The translations under genes were made by a program, and so were the position numbers. From Diabrotica undecimpunctata (lineage: Eukaryota; Arthropoda; Insecta; Coleoptera; Chrysomelidae), in assembly GCF_040954645.1 (NCBI RefSeq), contig NC_092803.1:81382263-81446262 (forward strand): a stretch of DNA of 64,000 bases, given 5' to 3'. The notes beneath the pieces were generated by a model. It searched no databases, was not told the origin of the DNA, and saw nothing but the letters and a program-made list of their open reading frames with translations. This document shows, piece by piece, positions 22,745 through 32,849 of this stretch (its first letter is position 1; the number at the start of each line of letters is the position of its first letter).

Positions 22745-23170
22745 AGTTGGCGATCACCATTACGAAAACTGCTTATCTTCTACCACATGGAATGATTGTC
22801 CTGCGTTTAATATCTGAGTCCATTAACGAATGTTTTTTAACCAAATAACCTCTTGTTCCTACACCTCTACGGCCTTCGGTTTTGTCTTGGATCAGCTGTA
22901 GTATTCTATATCGATTTCCCGATTTCTAATAGAAAACTAGACATTTTTTTTAATATTTTTATTATATTGAGGTTGATCTTATAGATACCAGTTCATTTTC
23001 AAACCAAGAAACCTCTTCTTCCTACACCTCTACGGCCTTCTATTTTGTCTTGGATCAGCTGTAGTATTGTATATCGATTTCCAGATTTCTAATAGAAAAC
23101 TAGACATTTTTCTTAATATTTTTTCATTATATTGATCTCGATCTTATAGATACCAGTTGATTTTCGAATA
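22745..23170 (-). pseudogene. RTE LINE 3' part with 163-bp tandem duplication
   Basis: The minus strand reads RYTILQLIQDKIEGRRGVGR, the familiar RLLQLI.GKIEGRRG.GR block before the RTE C-terminus, twice over: once from the 23002-23166 copy and once from the 22839-23001 copy, where it has drifted to QLIQDKTEGRRGVGTRGYLV. After the second copy the tail continues to FVMVIAN near 22745. The two units lie head to tail with a 163-bp period and no spacer. Confidence 0.75.
22839..23166 (-). repeat. Two tandem 163-bp units inside the RTE tail
   Basis: Unit 1 22839-23001, unit 2 23002-23166. They share ACCTCTACGGCCTTC, TTGTCTTGGATCAGCTGTAG, TTCTAATAGAAAACTAGACA and TCTTATAGATACCAGTT with few differences, so the duplication is clearly younger than the LINE itself. 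Confidence 0.9.
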
Positions 23171-24130
23171 CTGAACTTCCTGATTTATTTTTTTTATCTC
23201 TTTACAACTTCCCAAATGAGCTTTAAATTAGGCTAAAATATATTCTATGGATTCTTTTATAAAAGTTTTGATTGATTAGCCGAGTAATAATTATTAGCGA
23301 AATAATAATTTTTGTGTAGTTATTGTGTTGGAAAAATGCCTTGTAAGTAAAGTCTGTTTTATTTTCATAAAAGACTTATCTGTAAAGAGTTGTTTATTGT
23401 ATCCGAATGACTGCGGTGTGTTGTGTGAATAATATTCTAAAAGAAGATTGTTTTTTTAACAAAACTTTTCATCTTTTCCCGGAGTAGATCTTACGACACA
23501 ACAGGTTTATGAGCTAGTAAGTTGACCACCACTACTTGTTTTAGTACTCGCACTTAAAATGTTCTTTCCATCCTTCATACATTAATTAAATTAATATAAC
23601 TTCAATAAGTAAAATAATAAAAAGACCTTGGGTTAAATTTTTTAAGTCAATTAGGCAACCACCCTGTATACTACTTAGAAGTCACCGAATATAATTGTTC
23701 TCTTAGAAGTAACCTTGAACTATAGAGAAAGTATAAAAGCGGAAGACAGCCACGCTAATAGCAATTGTAGTAAAAAGATAGTTATATAATATTATATACA
23801 TTCGGAACTAGTACCGTTACCAATGCTTCCACAATGAACAGGTGATTGCGAATGTTATTTCACCTTTGCCACGGATATTGGCATTCTCTGGAGATTTTTA
23901 TAGCGTAATAACAATTAAGTTAACACTAGATAATATGACAGTATTTTATTATGTACAGAACTATGGTAAAAAAAATATTCTTTGTCTTAATTTCAAATGT
24001 TAATGTTTGTAAAAAAAAATTTTAAAAACTATACAATCAAAGATTTGGAGATAATTTTATGTACGTCAGATTAATGTTAGGTGCTACTTTTACATCTTAT
24101 TTGTTTTCTGTATTTAACTCCAAAACATAA

Positions 24131-24132
<2 letters not shown>
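23171..24132. other. Unassigned stretch with a TATA-like motif
   Basis: No ORF of interest. GTATAAAAGCGGAAGACAGC at ~23731 looks like a core promoter (perhaps of an LTR element) after CACCCTGTATACTAC, but no long terminal repeat pair could be found. Confidence 0.35.

Positions 24133-24211
<79 letters not shown>
24133..24211. repeat. (TA)n microsatellite
   Basis: About 79 bp of alternating AT directly adjoining a Penelope-type terminus on its right side. Confidence 0.97.
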
Positions 24212-24212
<1 letters not shown>

Positions 24213-24370
24213 CAAAAAATACGACCGTTGATTAAATGCAAAATATATTCAATGGTTGAGAGGTTTTATCGGTCAATAATGGGCAAATAAAAGTCGTCAA
24301 CTACTTTATTGATTTATTCGAATACGTTTCGCTTTTATTTTTAAAGGCATCATCAGTTCACTACAAATAA
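24212..24370 (-). ncRNA. Hammerhead-ribozyme-like motif in a Penelope-type terminus
   Basis: On the minus strand, CTGATGA (24350-24356) is followed by a hairpin TGCCTTT-AAAAAT-AAAAGC, then GAAAC (24326-24330) and the self-complementary TATTCGAATA. This is the order of a type I hammerhead with the minimal stem III described for Penelope-like elements. TTTATTTG upstream and CAATAAAG downstream could form stem I. Stem II has one C-A mismatch. The ~100 bp beyond the core run to a (TA)n tract. No RT is attached. The ribozyme call is from motif order only; cleavage is untested. Confidence 0.5.
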
Positions 24371-25629
24371 AAAAAAATTAGGAATGTAAGTAAACAACCA
24401 ACAGGGTTCATACTTACAAAAACAATTTGTAGGGCTTTTAGATGTTATAAAAACTCTAGGATAACTTAACATTAAAGATTAACAACTAAACGAGAGAAAC
24501 GAAACAAAAAAATACAAGAAAAAATGTAAGAACACTAGTTCATTTGATTTTAACCGATGGCTTCATTTGAATGTTGGTTTAAGCTCTTTCGAGGGTCAAA
24601 CCACACTAATCTTTTCGATTGTTTTCTATAAGCTCTAGGATGTCATAATTTTCACATGTGGCTTGTTGTCGTACATATGTTTCTCTGGAATGTAGGAAGT
24701 AGGTACGATTCTTGAGGGAATTAGCGGGCGGAACGGGGACAGACCTTTTTTAAAAAAGGATTCATTTATTCCTTTTTCTTTAAAAAACAACCAAACAAAA
24801 AAAATGGAAAGAAGAATGGGAATGAAGTTACTGTCTTGTAAGGGATTTTTTTATTTGTTTTGTATGATGAGAGAGTGATATATCTGGCTCAAGTTGTCGA
24901 TGTCGTTCTAAAACATCCATCGTCCCTAAATAAGAGAAAAGTACAATTGACAAATTTGATATACAAAATACAGCGCGTAAACTTAGTGGGCAAGTTAGTG
25001 AAACAAAAGGCCATTGGCAATGATAAATGAAGGAATACAAATAATAATGATTTGGATCAAAGAAAAATTTTATTTACTACAATGCCTGATAATGCCGAAT
25101 GATAGTACGGGTGGACGAATTATCGGAAAAATATATATTGATAGATTACAAAAACAATCTAATGAAAATTAATAGTAAATTGATTGAATTGGACAAAAAA
25201 ATGAAAGCAAATAAAGAATATCAAAAAAAAAACAGAAAAACGGATAAGAAACAAAATTTAGAGCTAAATATGGTAACGGAACAAGAACTGAGAAATAACC
25301 TCAGAAAGTAGCAAAGAAATTTAAGAGAAATTAAGGCCTCGGAGTAGAACCTAGAAGAAGAATAAAGAAGAAAGAAAATAACTACATGGAAGTCATGATA
25401 AAAAGTGAATTTAGAAAAAAATAAAAAAAAATAGCAAACCTTGATGAAAAACAAAATTGGAAAAGTTTTAAAAGATGGACGAGGAAGCCGTCATATAGAA
25501 ACAAAAGAATGAGGACGTAATTGAGACCTTAGTGATTGAAGAATGTATTTTTCACGATAATATGGAGTACGAAACCAATATATGTGATCTAGAGGGTGAA
25601 AAGAAAGAAGGTTAATTTCCGGAGAAACC
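24371..25629. other. Unassigned, possibly decayed gypsy internal sequence
   Basis: Lys/Glu-rich short frames on the plus strand (25099-25311, LMKINSKLIELDKKMKANK) precede the gypsy RT scrap and may be the remains of its gag/pol, but no protease or zinc knuckle is visible. Confidence 0.3.
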
Positions 25630-25845
25630 ATGGACAATGAAGTACACTTTATTTTAAAAAATTATAAAGAGTTCAGTAATGAAGAAAACAGAGTTACAAG
25701 AAATTATAAACATTCATTTGAGATGAAAAATTTTCGATCAAAAACGTACAGGATTCCGTATAAATACCGACAACATGTTAAACAGGAGATAGAAAAGACG
25801 ATAAAAGACCGGTTTATCGAAAGATGTGAATCTTCATATATATAA
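25630..25845 (+). pseudogene. Ty3/gypsy reverse transcriptase, N-terminal fragment
   Basis: The 71-codon ORF reads ILKNYKEFSNEENRVTRNYK, then SKTYRIPYKYRQHVKQEIEK and RFIERCESSYI. This is the opening block of Ty3/gypsy RTs (L..Y.D.FS, H.I, FR.KPYRIPYKYR.EV.KQI..ML..G.I..S.SP). The frame ends in ATATATAAG before the palm motifs, so only the first finger region survives. LTRs could not be found. Confidence 0.7.
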
Positions 25846-25936
25846 GTCCCATAATCATTGTAAAGTGAAACAGTGGGGATTTGAGGCTCTGTCGTCTAAA
25901 TGCGAGAAACATCAGGACACCGTGTCACAATATGAA

Positions 25937-25948
25937 TTACCGTGAATT
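25937..25948. repeat. Target-site duplication, 3' side of the full-length LINE
   Basis: TTACCGTGAATT, repeated exactly at 31660-31671, brackets the LINE at 25949-31659. Confidence 0.9.
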
Positions 25949-26124
25949 TTTTTTTTTTTTTTTTTTTTTTATTTCAACTTTAACGTGCTCGGCAACTATG
26001 GCCACTTACACAGGTACTATAACATGTATTTTCATTACACAAACATTAAGTGTTACATTAAAAATATGTTACAATAATACGGAATGATAATAATATGTTA
26101 TACAATGTCTAAATTAAAATCTAA

Positions 26125-27389
26125 TTATATTTTTTGATATAAGTGTTCATCTCTAAGAAATTGTAGCACAGCTTTTATTTGGTCAGGGTTGTTTAGAATA
26201 TCTCGTACTTCACTTTTGAGTTTGTATTGTAATCTTCTGGCCAAATGTTGATGACATTCAGTGAGAATATGTTTGATTGTCAAATATGATTGGCAGATTT
26301 GACAGGAGGGACGGATGCTAGAGGACATTAGGTAGCCGTGTGTGAGTTTTGAATGTCCTATCCGAAGTCGTCTTATCACAATGAGATCTCGTCTTGAGAG
26401 GGCTGAATAGTCAATTGTAGGCTGACTGGTTATTGACGGTTGTATTTCGTGTAAGATCGAACGGTTAGAGTTCCAATGCTGCTGCCAAAGGAGTCTGGTT
26501 CTTCTTTTAGTATATGATTTTAGGTCCTTACAAATTTGAATTTTATCGGTGATTTCAGGTGATGCTGTAGCAAGTTTAGCATAGCGATCTGCAGTTTCAT
26601 TGCCTTCTATACCAATATGAGATGGCAGCCAGATTATGGTAACTGTTATGTTTTGGGACAAGATAATTTGGTAAGAGTCTAGGATCTTTTGGACGATTGG
26701 ATGAAAAGTAAATATATTTTTGATAGAATGGATTGATGCTAAAGAGTCTGTGCATATGGCAACCTGCTTATTAGGTGGAGATATATGGTTAAAAGCTTGC
26801 AATATACTAAATAATTCGCCAGTATGAACGCTGCTGACGGCTGGTATAAGTGATGACTTAATTAGTGAATGAGAGGTTGTAACAGAGCAGCCTACTCCTG
26901 TGTCATTTTTTGAGGCATCCGTGTATAATATTAGGTCGTATTTATTTGTATCTATAATGTCTTTAAATGCATTTATAATGATCTCTTTCGGATGTTTATT
27001 TTTATCGAAGTTGGTGAGCGAGCTGTTAAATTTGGGTGTGGATATGATCCAAGGAGGAGATGGAGGGGGATAAAGAGGAAGGGTATGTGTAAGAGAGATA
27101 TCATTAAGTGTCTGTGCTAAAATTAGTGAAATAGGTTTTATTGGTGGTAAGGAATTGGTATTGTGTAAATTATACGTGGACATTACAAATAAGGGATGCA
27201 CTGGATTAGAGGGGTTAGCTGATACCGATGCTGCATAAGAGAGTGGCAGTTGTTTTCGTCTTATACAAAGAGGAGGTTCGTTAGCTTCGCAATAAAGATT
27301 ATCTACAGGACTAGATCGAAAAGCGCCAATACAAAGACGAAGGGCTGTGTTGTGAATTGAGTTTAGAAGGTTAATATATGTTTTGGAGG

Positions 27390-27473
<84 letters not shown>

Positions 27474-27477
27474 ACAA
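26125..27477 (-). pseudogene. LINE ORF2, C-terminal part: thumb, RNase H, tail
   Basis: After the Ile-Tyr stretch coded by (TA)n, the frame reads TYINLLNSIHNTALRLCIGA and NLYCEANEPPLCIRRKQL, the usual post-RT segment. An RNase H domain follows with all expected acidic residues visible: ILYTDASKNDTGVG (Asp), SVHTGELFSILQAF (Glu), AICTDSLASIHSIK (Asp), LPSHIGIEGNETADRYAK (His, Asp). The C-terminus has RIGHSKLTHGYLMS and CQICQSYLTIKHILTEC, the CHC tail of I-like and Jockey-like ORF2s. It ends HLYQKI, stop, followed by the 3' UTR. RNase H degrades the RNA template strand during insertion. Confidence 0.88.
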
Positions 27478-29883
27478 CCATAATCTAGCTTGGAGCGTAT
27501 TAGTGATCTGTATATTTTAAGAAGTGAGTTTTCGTCAGATCCCCAATAATGATGTGATAGAGTTTTTATTATGTTTAGTCTCATGCTCGTTTCTCCTTTT
27601 ATTTCAAATATATGGTGCTTCCAAGTTAGTCGTGAGTCAAACGTTAATCCGAGAATTTTGCATTGTTTAACAACAGGAAGAGGGACATTGTTGATCAAAA
27701 TAAGTGGAGATGGAGAAGGGGGACGTCTACTAAAGTTTATAATTTTGGATTTTACATAGGATAAAGATAACCCCATGTCACTAGTTTTTTTAAAAAGTGT
27801 GTCAACAGCAGTTTGAATAAGCTTCGAGGTGGTAGAAGAGTTTTGTCCATGACAGTAAATTACTAGATCATCAGCATACATGATGTGTTTAATAGGGGAA
27901 ATGAGATGAGAGCATAAATTACTTATTGCTAGATTAAAAAGTGTAGGACTTAGTACCGATCCCTGAGGTACGCCATCAGTTTGAGTATGAGTAGAAGATA
28001 AAATACCGTTGACAGAGACTCTGAACGATCTAGAAGATAAAAAATTTCGTATGAAGTTAAATATATTACCATTAATATTAAGAAGGATAAGTTTGTTTAA
28101 TATACATTGCCTACTAATAGTGTCAAAAGCACCTTCAATATCAAATATGGCAGCTACGACTTCTTGTCTTTTGTTTAAGGCCTCTGATATATGAGTTTGG
28201 AGGATTACAAGGTTGTCTTGGGTTGAACGGTTCTGACGAAATCCTGACTGTTCACTATCAAATATTTTATGTTTTTCAATGAACCATAGGAGTCTTTTAT
28301 TAATCATTTTTTCGAATATTTTGCACATCGTACAAGTTAGTGATATAGGCCTATAAGAGTTGGCCAAGGAACGTTCTAGGTTAGGCTTTTTAATGGGTAT
28401 TACGATAGAGGTTTGCCATTGATTGGGAAATTGGTTAGATGACCAGATTAAATTATACATCTCAAGTATTTTGAGTAGGCTACAGTTGGAGAGCTTTTTG
28501 ATAAATATGTAAGGAATGTCGTCAGGTCCAGCGGCATTGTTTTTACAAGTTTGAATAACTGATACTAGTTCTTCAAAAAGAAAGGGAGAATTAAGATGTG
28601 TGATGTCCATTATTGTTTCGGGTGAGGCACAGGGTGGGGCGTTAGGTAATGGTTTTCGTAAGGAGGAATCTATTTTACTTTTGAATTTAGTATCGAAGTA
28701 CGTTGCTAGGGTTTCACCGATTTCTTGATTGTCAGTGATTGTAGTGTTATTTACAGCAATACTAGAGATTTTTAGGTTGGTGTTGTTTCCTTGGATTTGC
28801 CTAATCTTTTTCCAGAGATCCGCCGGATTGGTGCTTGAATTAATAGAGGATACATATTCTCTCCAAGATGATTTTTTACTTTGTTTTATAATAAATCGGG
28901 CTTTGGCTCTGGTTTTCTTTAGTTCAATGAGATTCTCCAGACCTTTTTTTTTACGGTAATTTTTAAGAGCTAATTTTTGTTGTTCTGTTGCGGTTTGGCA
29001 AGATGTATTCCACCAAGGTACTGCCTTTCTTTTATGGGAAATACTATTTTTGCCTATGTGCAAATTTGCAGCTTTAAGTATGGAATCTGTGATTATTAAT
29101 AGATTATTGTTAATATTGTCGGATAGGGATAGAGAAGGTAAGGTGTTATCTGTTTGTGACGTATAGTCTATCCAGTCGGCATTTTTTAGACGCCAGAAGT
29201 TTCTGGTTATAGTTTGTTCATGGTTGGAGATATCAGATGATATAAATATTGGAAAGTGGTTGCTGTCATATAGATCATCGGAAGTTTTCCAAGTTAGTGA
29301 AGTATATGTTTTTGGGTCGCTAAAACTAAGATCTATCGCCGAAAATGTGCCAGAGGAAAAGTTCAGATGCGTATTAGAGCCTGTATTTAGTATACAGGAG
29401 CCTGTGCAATTGATAACGTTTTCTATAGTTTTACCTTTGCCATTAGTGTGGTTTGACCCCCACATAAAGTTATGAGCATTGAAGTCACCTACTAGAATAT
29501 ATGGAGCGGGGAGCTGATAGATAAGATTTAGAATTTCAATTTCTTTAAGGGGGTAGTTAGGAGGAATGTATACACTGCATATCGTAAGTTTATTAGGACA
29601 CCAAGTAGTTACGGCGATAGCCTCGAGTTCCGTGGTGATGAGGAGATGGGATGAATATATTTCACTTGAAATAAAAATAGATGTCCCACCACTGGCTCTG
29701 TCACAATTAGTTCTGATATAATGGTATCCTTCGAACTTTTTTAGTGTGGGAAGCTTAGATATTTTTGAGTTCGTTTCTTGTAGACATATGATATCGGGTT
29801 GTTTTTCTGTCACTAGTTGTTGGATTCTTTCAATACGGGGAAAGAACCCATCGCAGTTCCATTGGATTAAATTGAAGGTGAAT
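27363..29883 (-). pseudogene. LINE ORF2, N-terminal part: endonuclease and RT
   Basis: The frame opens before the first Met (29813) with FNLIQWNCDGFFPRIERIQQ, overlapping the ORF1 stop, so initiation is unclear. The AP-type endonuclease shows IICLQETN (Glu), YILVGDFNAHNFMWG (Asp, Asn) and DLYDSNHFPIFI (His near the end). The RT shows CKNNAAGPDDIPYIF, YRPISLTCTMCKIFEKMI, SEQSGFRQNRSTQDNLVILQ, VAAIFDIEGAFDTIS (first catalytic Asp), GVPQGSVLSPTLFN and IMYADDLVIYC (catalytic pair). The thumb has KILGLTFDSRLTWKHHI and RSLIRSKLDYGC. A (TA)n tract then shifts the frame into an Ile-Tyr run. All catalytic residues appear intact. Confidence 0.9.
27392..27470. repeat. (TA)n microsatellite inside LINE ORF2
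   Basis: About 79 bp of alternating AT sit exactly between RSLIRSKLDYGC and SKTYINLLNSIHN, which are adjacent in the protein family except for a few residues. The tract is purely additional and breaks the frame. Confidence 0.97.
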
Positions 29884-30575
29884 CTTGAGTTGAAGGGGTA
29901 AGGGGCAACTGAGATGGTTGTTCTGGCTGTTGGGAGAGGAGGGCATTGGTTTCATCATCGGTTAGGAGTTCAGATGAGACGCTGATATTATCAGAGTCAT
30001 CTGAGTTTAGCTGTCTTTTGATTTTCTTTTGAAGTCTCGTAAGTCGATTTTTAAGGGATCTTTCCTTAGTTTCTGAATGGAGAACTGTTATGTCTTGTAA
30101 GAGTCCTTCAATATTTGACGTAAAAACAAAAGCTTCATTAAGTGGACTAGGATTACCATGTGTATTTTCTAGGAAAGCAATAAACTGAGTCTCAGTCAAA
30201 GTTAGACCAGATGGATTATTTTTATAAATGGCCGCTACGGATTGTAGTGAACTAGCTGTTAGATTATGTTCCTCTGATTTTGTAGTTTTTGTTTTTTTCT
30301 TGTGAGGTTTGGAGACAGTGTTTGTTTTTGTGGATAACGGAGGAAGCATTTGGTTAGACGCTGGTTCGGGTGTACTTGCTGAAGATAATAGAGAAGAAAT
30401 ATCAGAATTGCTGTCTGTTGATATAGCTCTTTTTTGTCCTTGTGTGGGTGGAATTGATGGGTGTGTAGTTTCAGTATCTATTTCAGTGTGGATTTCTGTG
30501 CAGTTTGAGGTAGTTAGGTCTGATTGAACAGGAGTGCTCACGTCAGAAATTATATCAGTAATTTCGATGTAGAGG
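29867..30575 (-). pseudogene. LINE ORF1, C-terminal part after a frameshift
   Basis: This frame continues ORF1 after the break near 30575: upstream of the first Met at 30541 it is open and reads EITDIISDVSTPVQSDL. It is Ser/Thr/Gln-rich with KPHKKKTKTTKSEEHN, LTLTETQFIAFLENTHG and KNRLTRLQKKIKRQLNSDDS, then an acidic, low-complexity end. The stop overlaps the start of the ORF2 frame. The segment likely mediates RNP assembly, but I recognise no named domain. Confidence 0.75.
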
Positions 30576-31299
30576 GCTCTAGATGGGGTAGTTCAGTTTG
30601 AGAAAAAGTAGTTGGATTATTGGTACATGAGTCAGCGGTATGTCCGACCTCTTTACATAAAAAACAATGCAATTTATACGTAGAAATAAATATTCTATAA
30701 GGTGTGTTTTCATATGTAATAACGAAGTTTCTATCTACTGAAAAGTTCTCCTTATCGGGGATAATATACGTTACTCTTCGGAAGCTCATTATGTGTGCAT
30801 AACCTTCTCCGAGTGCACCACATTTCACAAATGACACAGGAGAGACCAGCTGTAATCCAATATCTTTAAGGGCTTTCTCAATTATGGAATGTGGAATTGA
30901 AGGAGATACGTTAGATATAAGAAGGCGTTTGGCTGGGGTGATAAGTCTTCTGATGGGAACTACTGTAGAGTTGATAGAGATATTTTGATGTGTTTTTAGA
31001 AGGTTATCGACAACTGTAGGCGAGGAAAGATAAATACAGATGCGGTTATTTGGGATACGTGATGCAAAGGTAATGTTTTTTGGGATAACAATATCCCTTA
31101 TAGCTTTAACATAGTCAAATAAAACTGTATTTGGAAGAGCATGCATTAAAATGGCTTGCTCCTTACGTGGGAAAGTAGGAGGTGGAGGTTTGGATAAAGT
31201 AGCAGCGACATATGATTTCGTGGGGAGGACTTGTGAAGTTGTGAGGTTTTGATTTGAGTTCATTTTTGTGAGTGTTCCTGGATACCAAAAACACTTCAC
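30550..31299 (-). pseudogene. LINE ORF1, gag-like with zinc knuckle
   Basis: The likely start is the Met at ~31263 (MNSNQNLTT) rather than the upstream one at 31299. The protein has a Jockey/I-type gag core: ILMHALPNTVLFDYVKAIRD, KNITFASRIPNNRICIYLSS, TPAKRLLISNVSPSIPHSII (RRM-like repeats) and TYENTPYRIFISTYKLHC, then one CCHC knuckle, CFLCKEVGHTADSC. Such ORF1 proteins bind element RNA. The frame stops at 30550, about 25 bp after a frameshift relative to the downstream part. Confidence 0.85.
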
Positions 31300-31659
31300 T
31301 TAATTTTTAATATTGCAACAGACGTCCTAGTAGGACACTGTGGATAAAATAAAAGGAATTTAACAGTTACCTGTATCTGCAGTTTTTCTTCAGTTAAATA
31401 TAATAATATTATAGTCCAATAATAATCGCTGTTTCCATAACACACAAAATAATTCGAATTATCACATAATTATAACAAACTATAAGAACTGGTTCGTAAA
31501 CTGGTAGAAATCGAGAAGGTAATTAAGACTATACCTTTAAGGTAAGGTAATGTTTACTCGTTGGCTACCTGAATGGGAATGAAATTTAATTTTGTATTTT
31601 TTCGAACCAGGAGTCTCTTGCGAAAATTAACCGTAGGACATTTCTAACGTAATAAAATC

Positions 31660-31671
31660 TTACCGTGAATT
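31660..31671. repeat. Target-site duplication, 5' side of the full-length LINE
   Basis: TTACCGTGAATT, identical to 25937-25948. Confidence 0.9.
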
Positions 31672-32849
31672 AATAAAGCTATTTTCGGGAGAATAACAGG
31701 AACACATATATTTTGTATGTAGTCAATATAACTTGTGTATGAACCCTGACGGTTAACAGAGGTGACGGTTAATAGAGAGACGGATAATCGAGGTTCCACT
31801 GTATTATATTTATAGAATCGGTAACAGCTGTTTGTAAAAAATCACTAAAGAAAAAATTCCTACAACCGAATAAAACCAAAATTTTTAAAAATAATTACTT
31901 TCAGTACAACGTATTTGCTTAAATTTTGTTAGAATTCTTTATGTTTAACTGGATGATAGATACATTTTCAATGTTACACAATATCTTTATTTTACGAAAT
32001 AAAAAAAAAATGGTGTGGAAATCTCTTTGGTGGAATGTAATATTTCATTTGACGATATAAATAGGTATATGATATTCTTTTTGTCCTCTCTTAAAATATT
32101 TGTCCCTTATCGAATTTATTTATTATTATTATTAAAATTCTTAAGAGTTTTTAAAAAACCTCGAATACTTCTTGAAGCTACTCAATATCTGTCTATCTAT
32201 CTAATTATCTCGTGTACTATAATTTCGCGAACATATTGGTTTTCGCCGGGAGTCTAGCGATCAGTCATCATTCTTTTCGACAGTGTATCATCACCGCCAT
32301 CACGTATCTGTCAAGTTCGTGATGAGGGAGAAAATGAAAAAGATTCGCCGTGAAAAATATATGCAACGGTAGGTATTTAGAGCGGCACTAGGTAATATCG
32401 AGCGGTATTATGTAAGCGAATGTTTCGTATGAGAAGAGAAAAACTTGCGAGATAACAACTTAACACACAAACACCATGTGAAATCTGACGAGCGATCTTA
32501 TCGAAGAATTTGTTTAACGAAAAACGCAAAAACGTTGTTGATTTTTACGAAGATTATTTAGTTACTGCTACAATTCTTTTGGTTTTGGAATTCACAAACA
32601 GCAAAAGGTTGAAATAAAAAAGCTACATATCCTAGTGCTGCTTAAAATTTATTCAGAAAAGAATTTTAAAACATACAAAAGAAGTTAACAATAATCCGTA
32701 GGGCTTCTAAACATCATCGTTATTTTACCTGTAATAACTTGTATCTACAAAAGTCGGTAAAAAACGAGATAATAATTGCACAGCACATTTTGTTGTTTTT
32801 TGTTCTTAACAAGGTTAGTGTAGAGTAAGAGTATCTTCCGTACATTAAA
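31672..32849. other. Non-coding stretch, nothing recognised
   Basis: AT-rich flank of the LINE insertion. A GAGGTGACGGTTAATAGAGA-type partial repeat (CGGTTAA twice) is seen near 31749-31771. No ORF with family resemblance. Confidence 0.45.

Larger units (their letters stand above)
25949..31659 (-). mobile_element. Near full-length RNase H-type LINE, 5.7 kb
   Basis: A complete non-LTR retrotransposon insertion on the minus strand: ~360-bp 5' UTR (31300-31659), ORF1 (31263 to 29867, one frameshift), ORF2 (about 29883 to 26125), short 3' UTR and a poly(A) tail seen as T at 25947-25970. The 12-bp TTACCGTGAATT on both sides is a target-site duplication. The long open frames and exact flanks suggest a relatively recent insertion. 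Domain content (zinc-knuckle ORF1; endonuclease, RT and RNase H in ORF2) fits the I/R1/LOA group rather than RTE or classical Jockey; clade placement needs a tree. Confidence 0.92.

Noticed and set aside
25221..25454. Phe/Leu/Ser-rich minus-strand ORF as a membrane protein
   Set aside because: Antisense of an A/G-rich stretch; hydrophobicity results from base composition.
30309..30527. Plus-strand 72-codon ORF within LINE ORF1
   Set aside because: Antisense shadow of the Ser/Thr-rich ORF1 C-terminal part.
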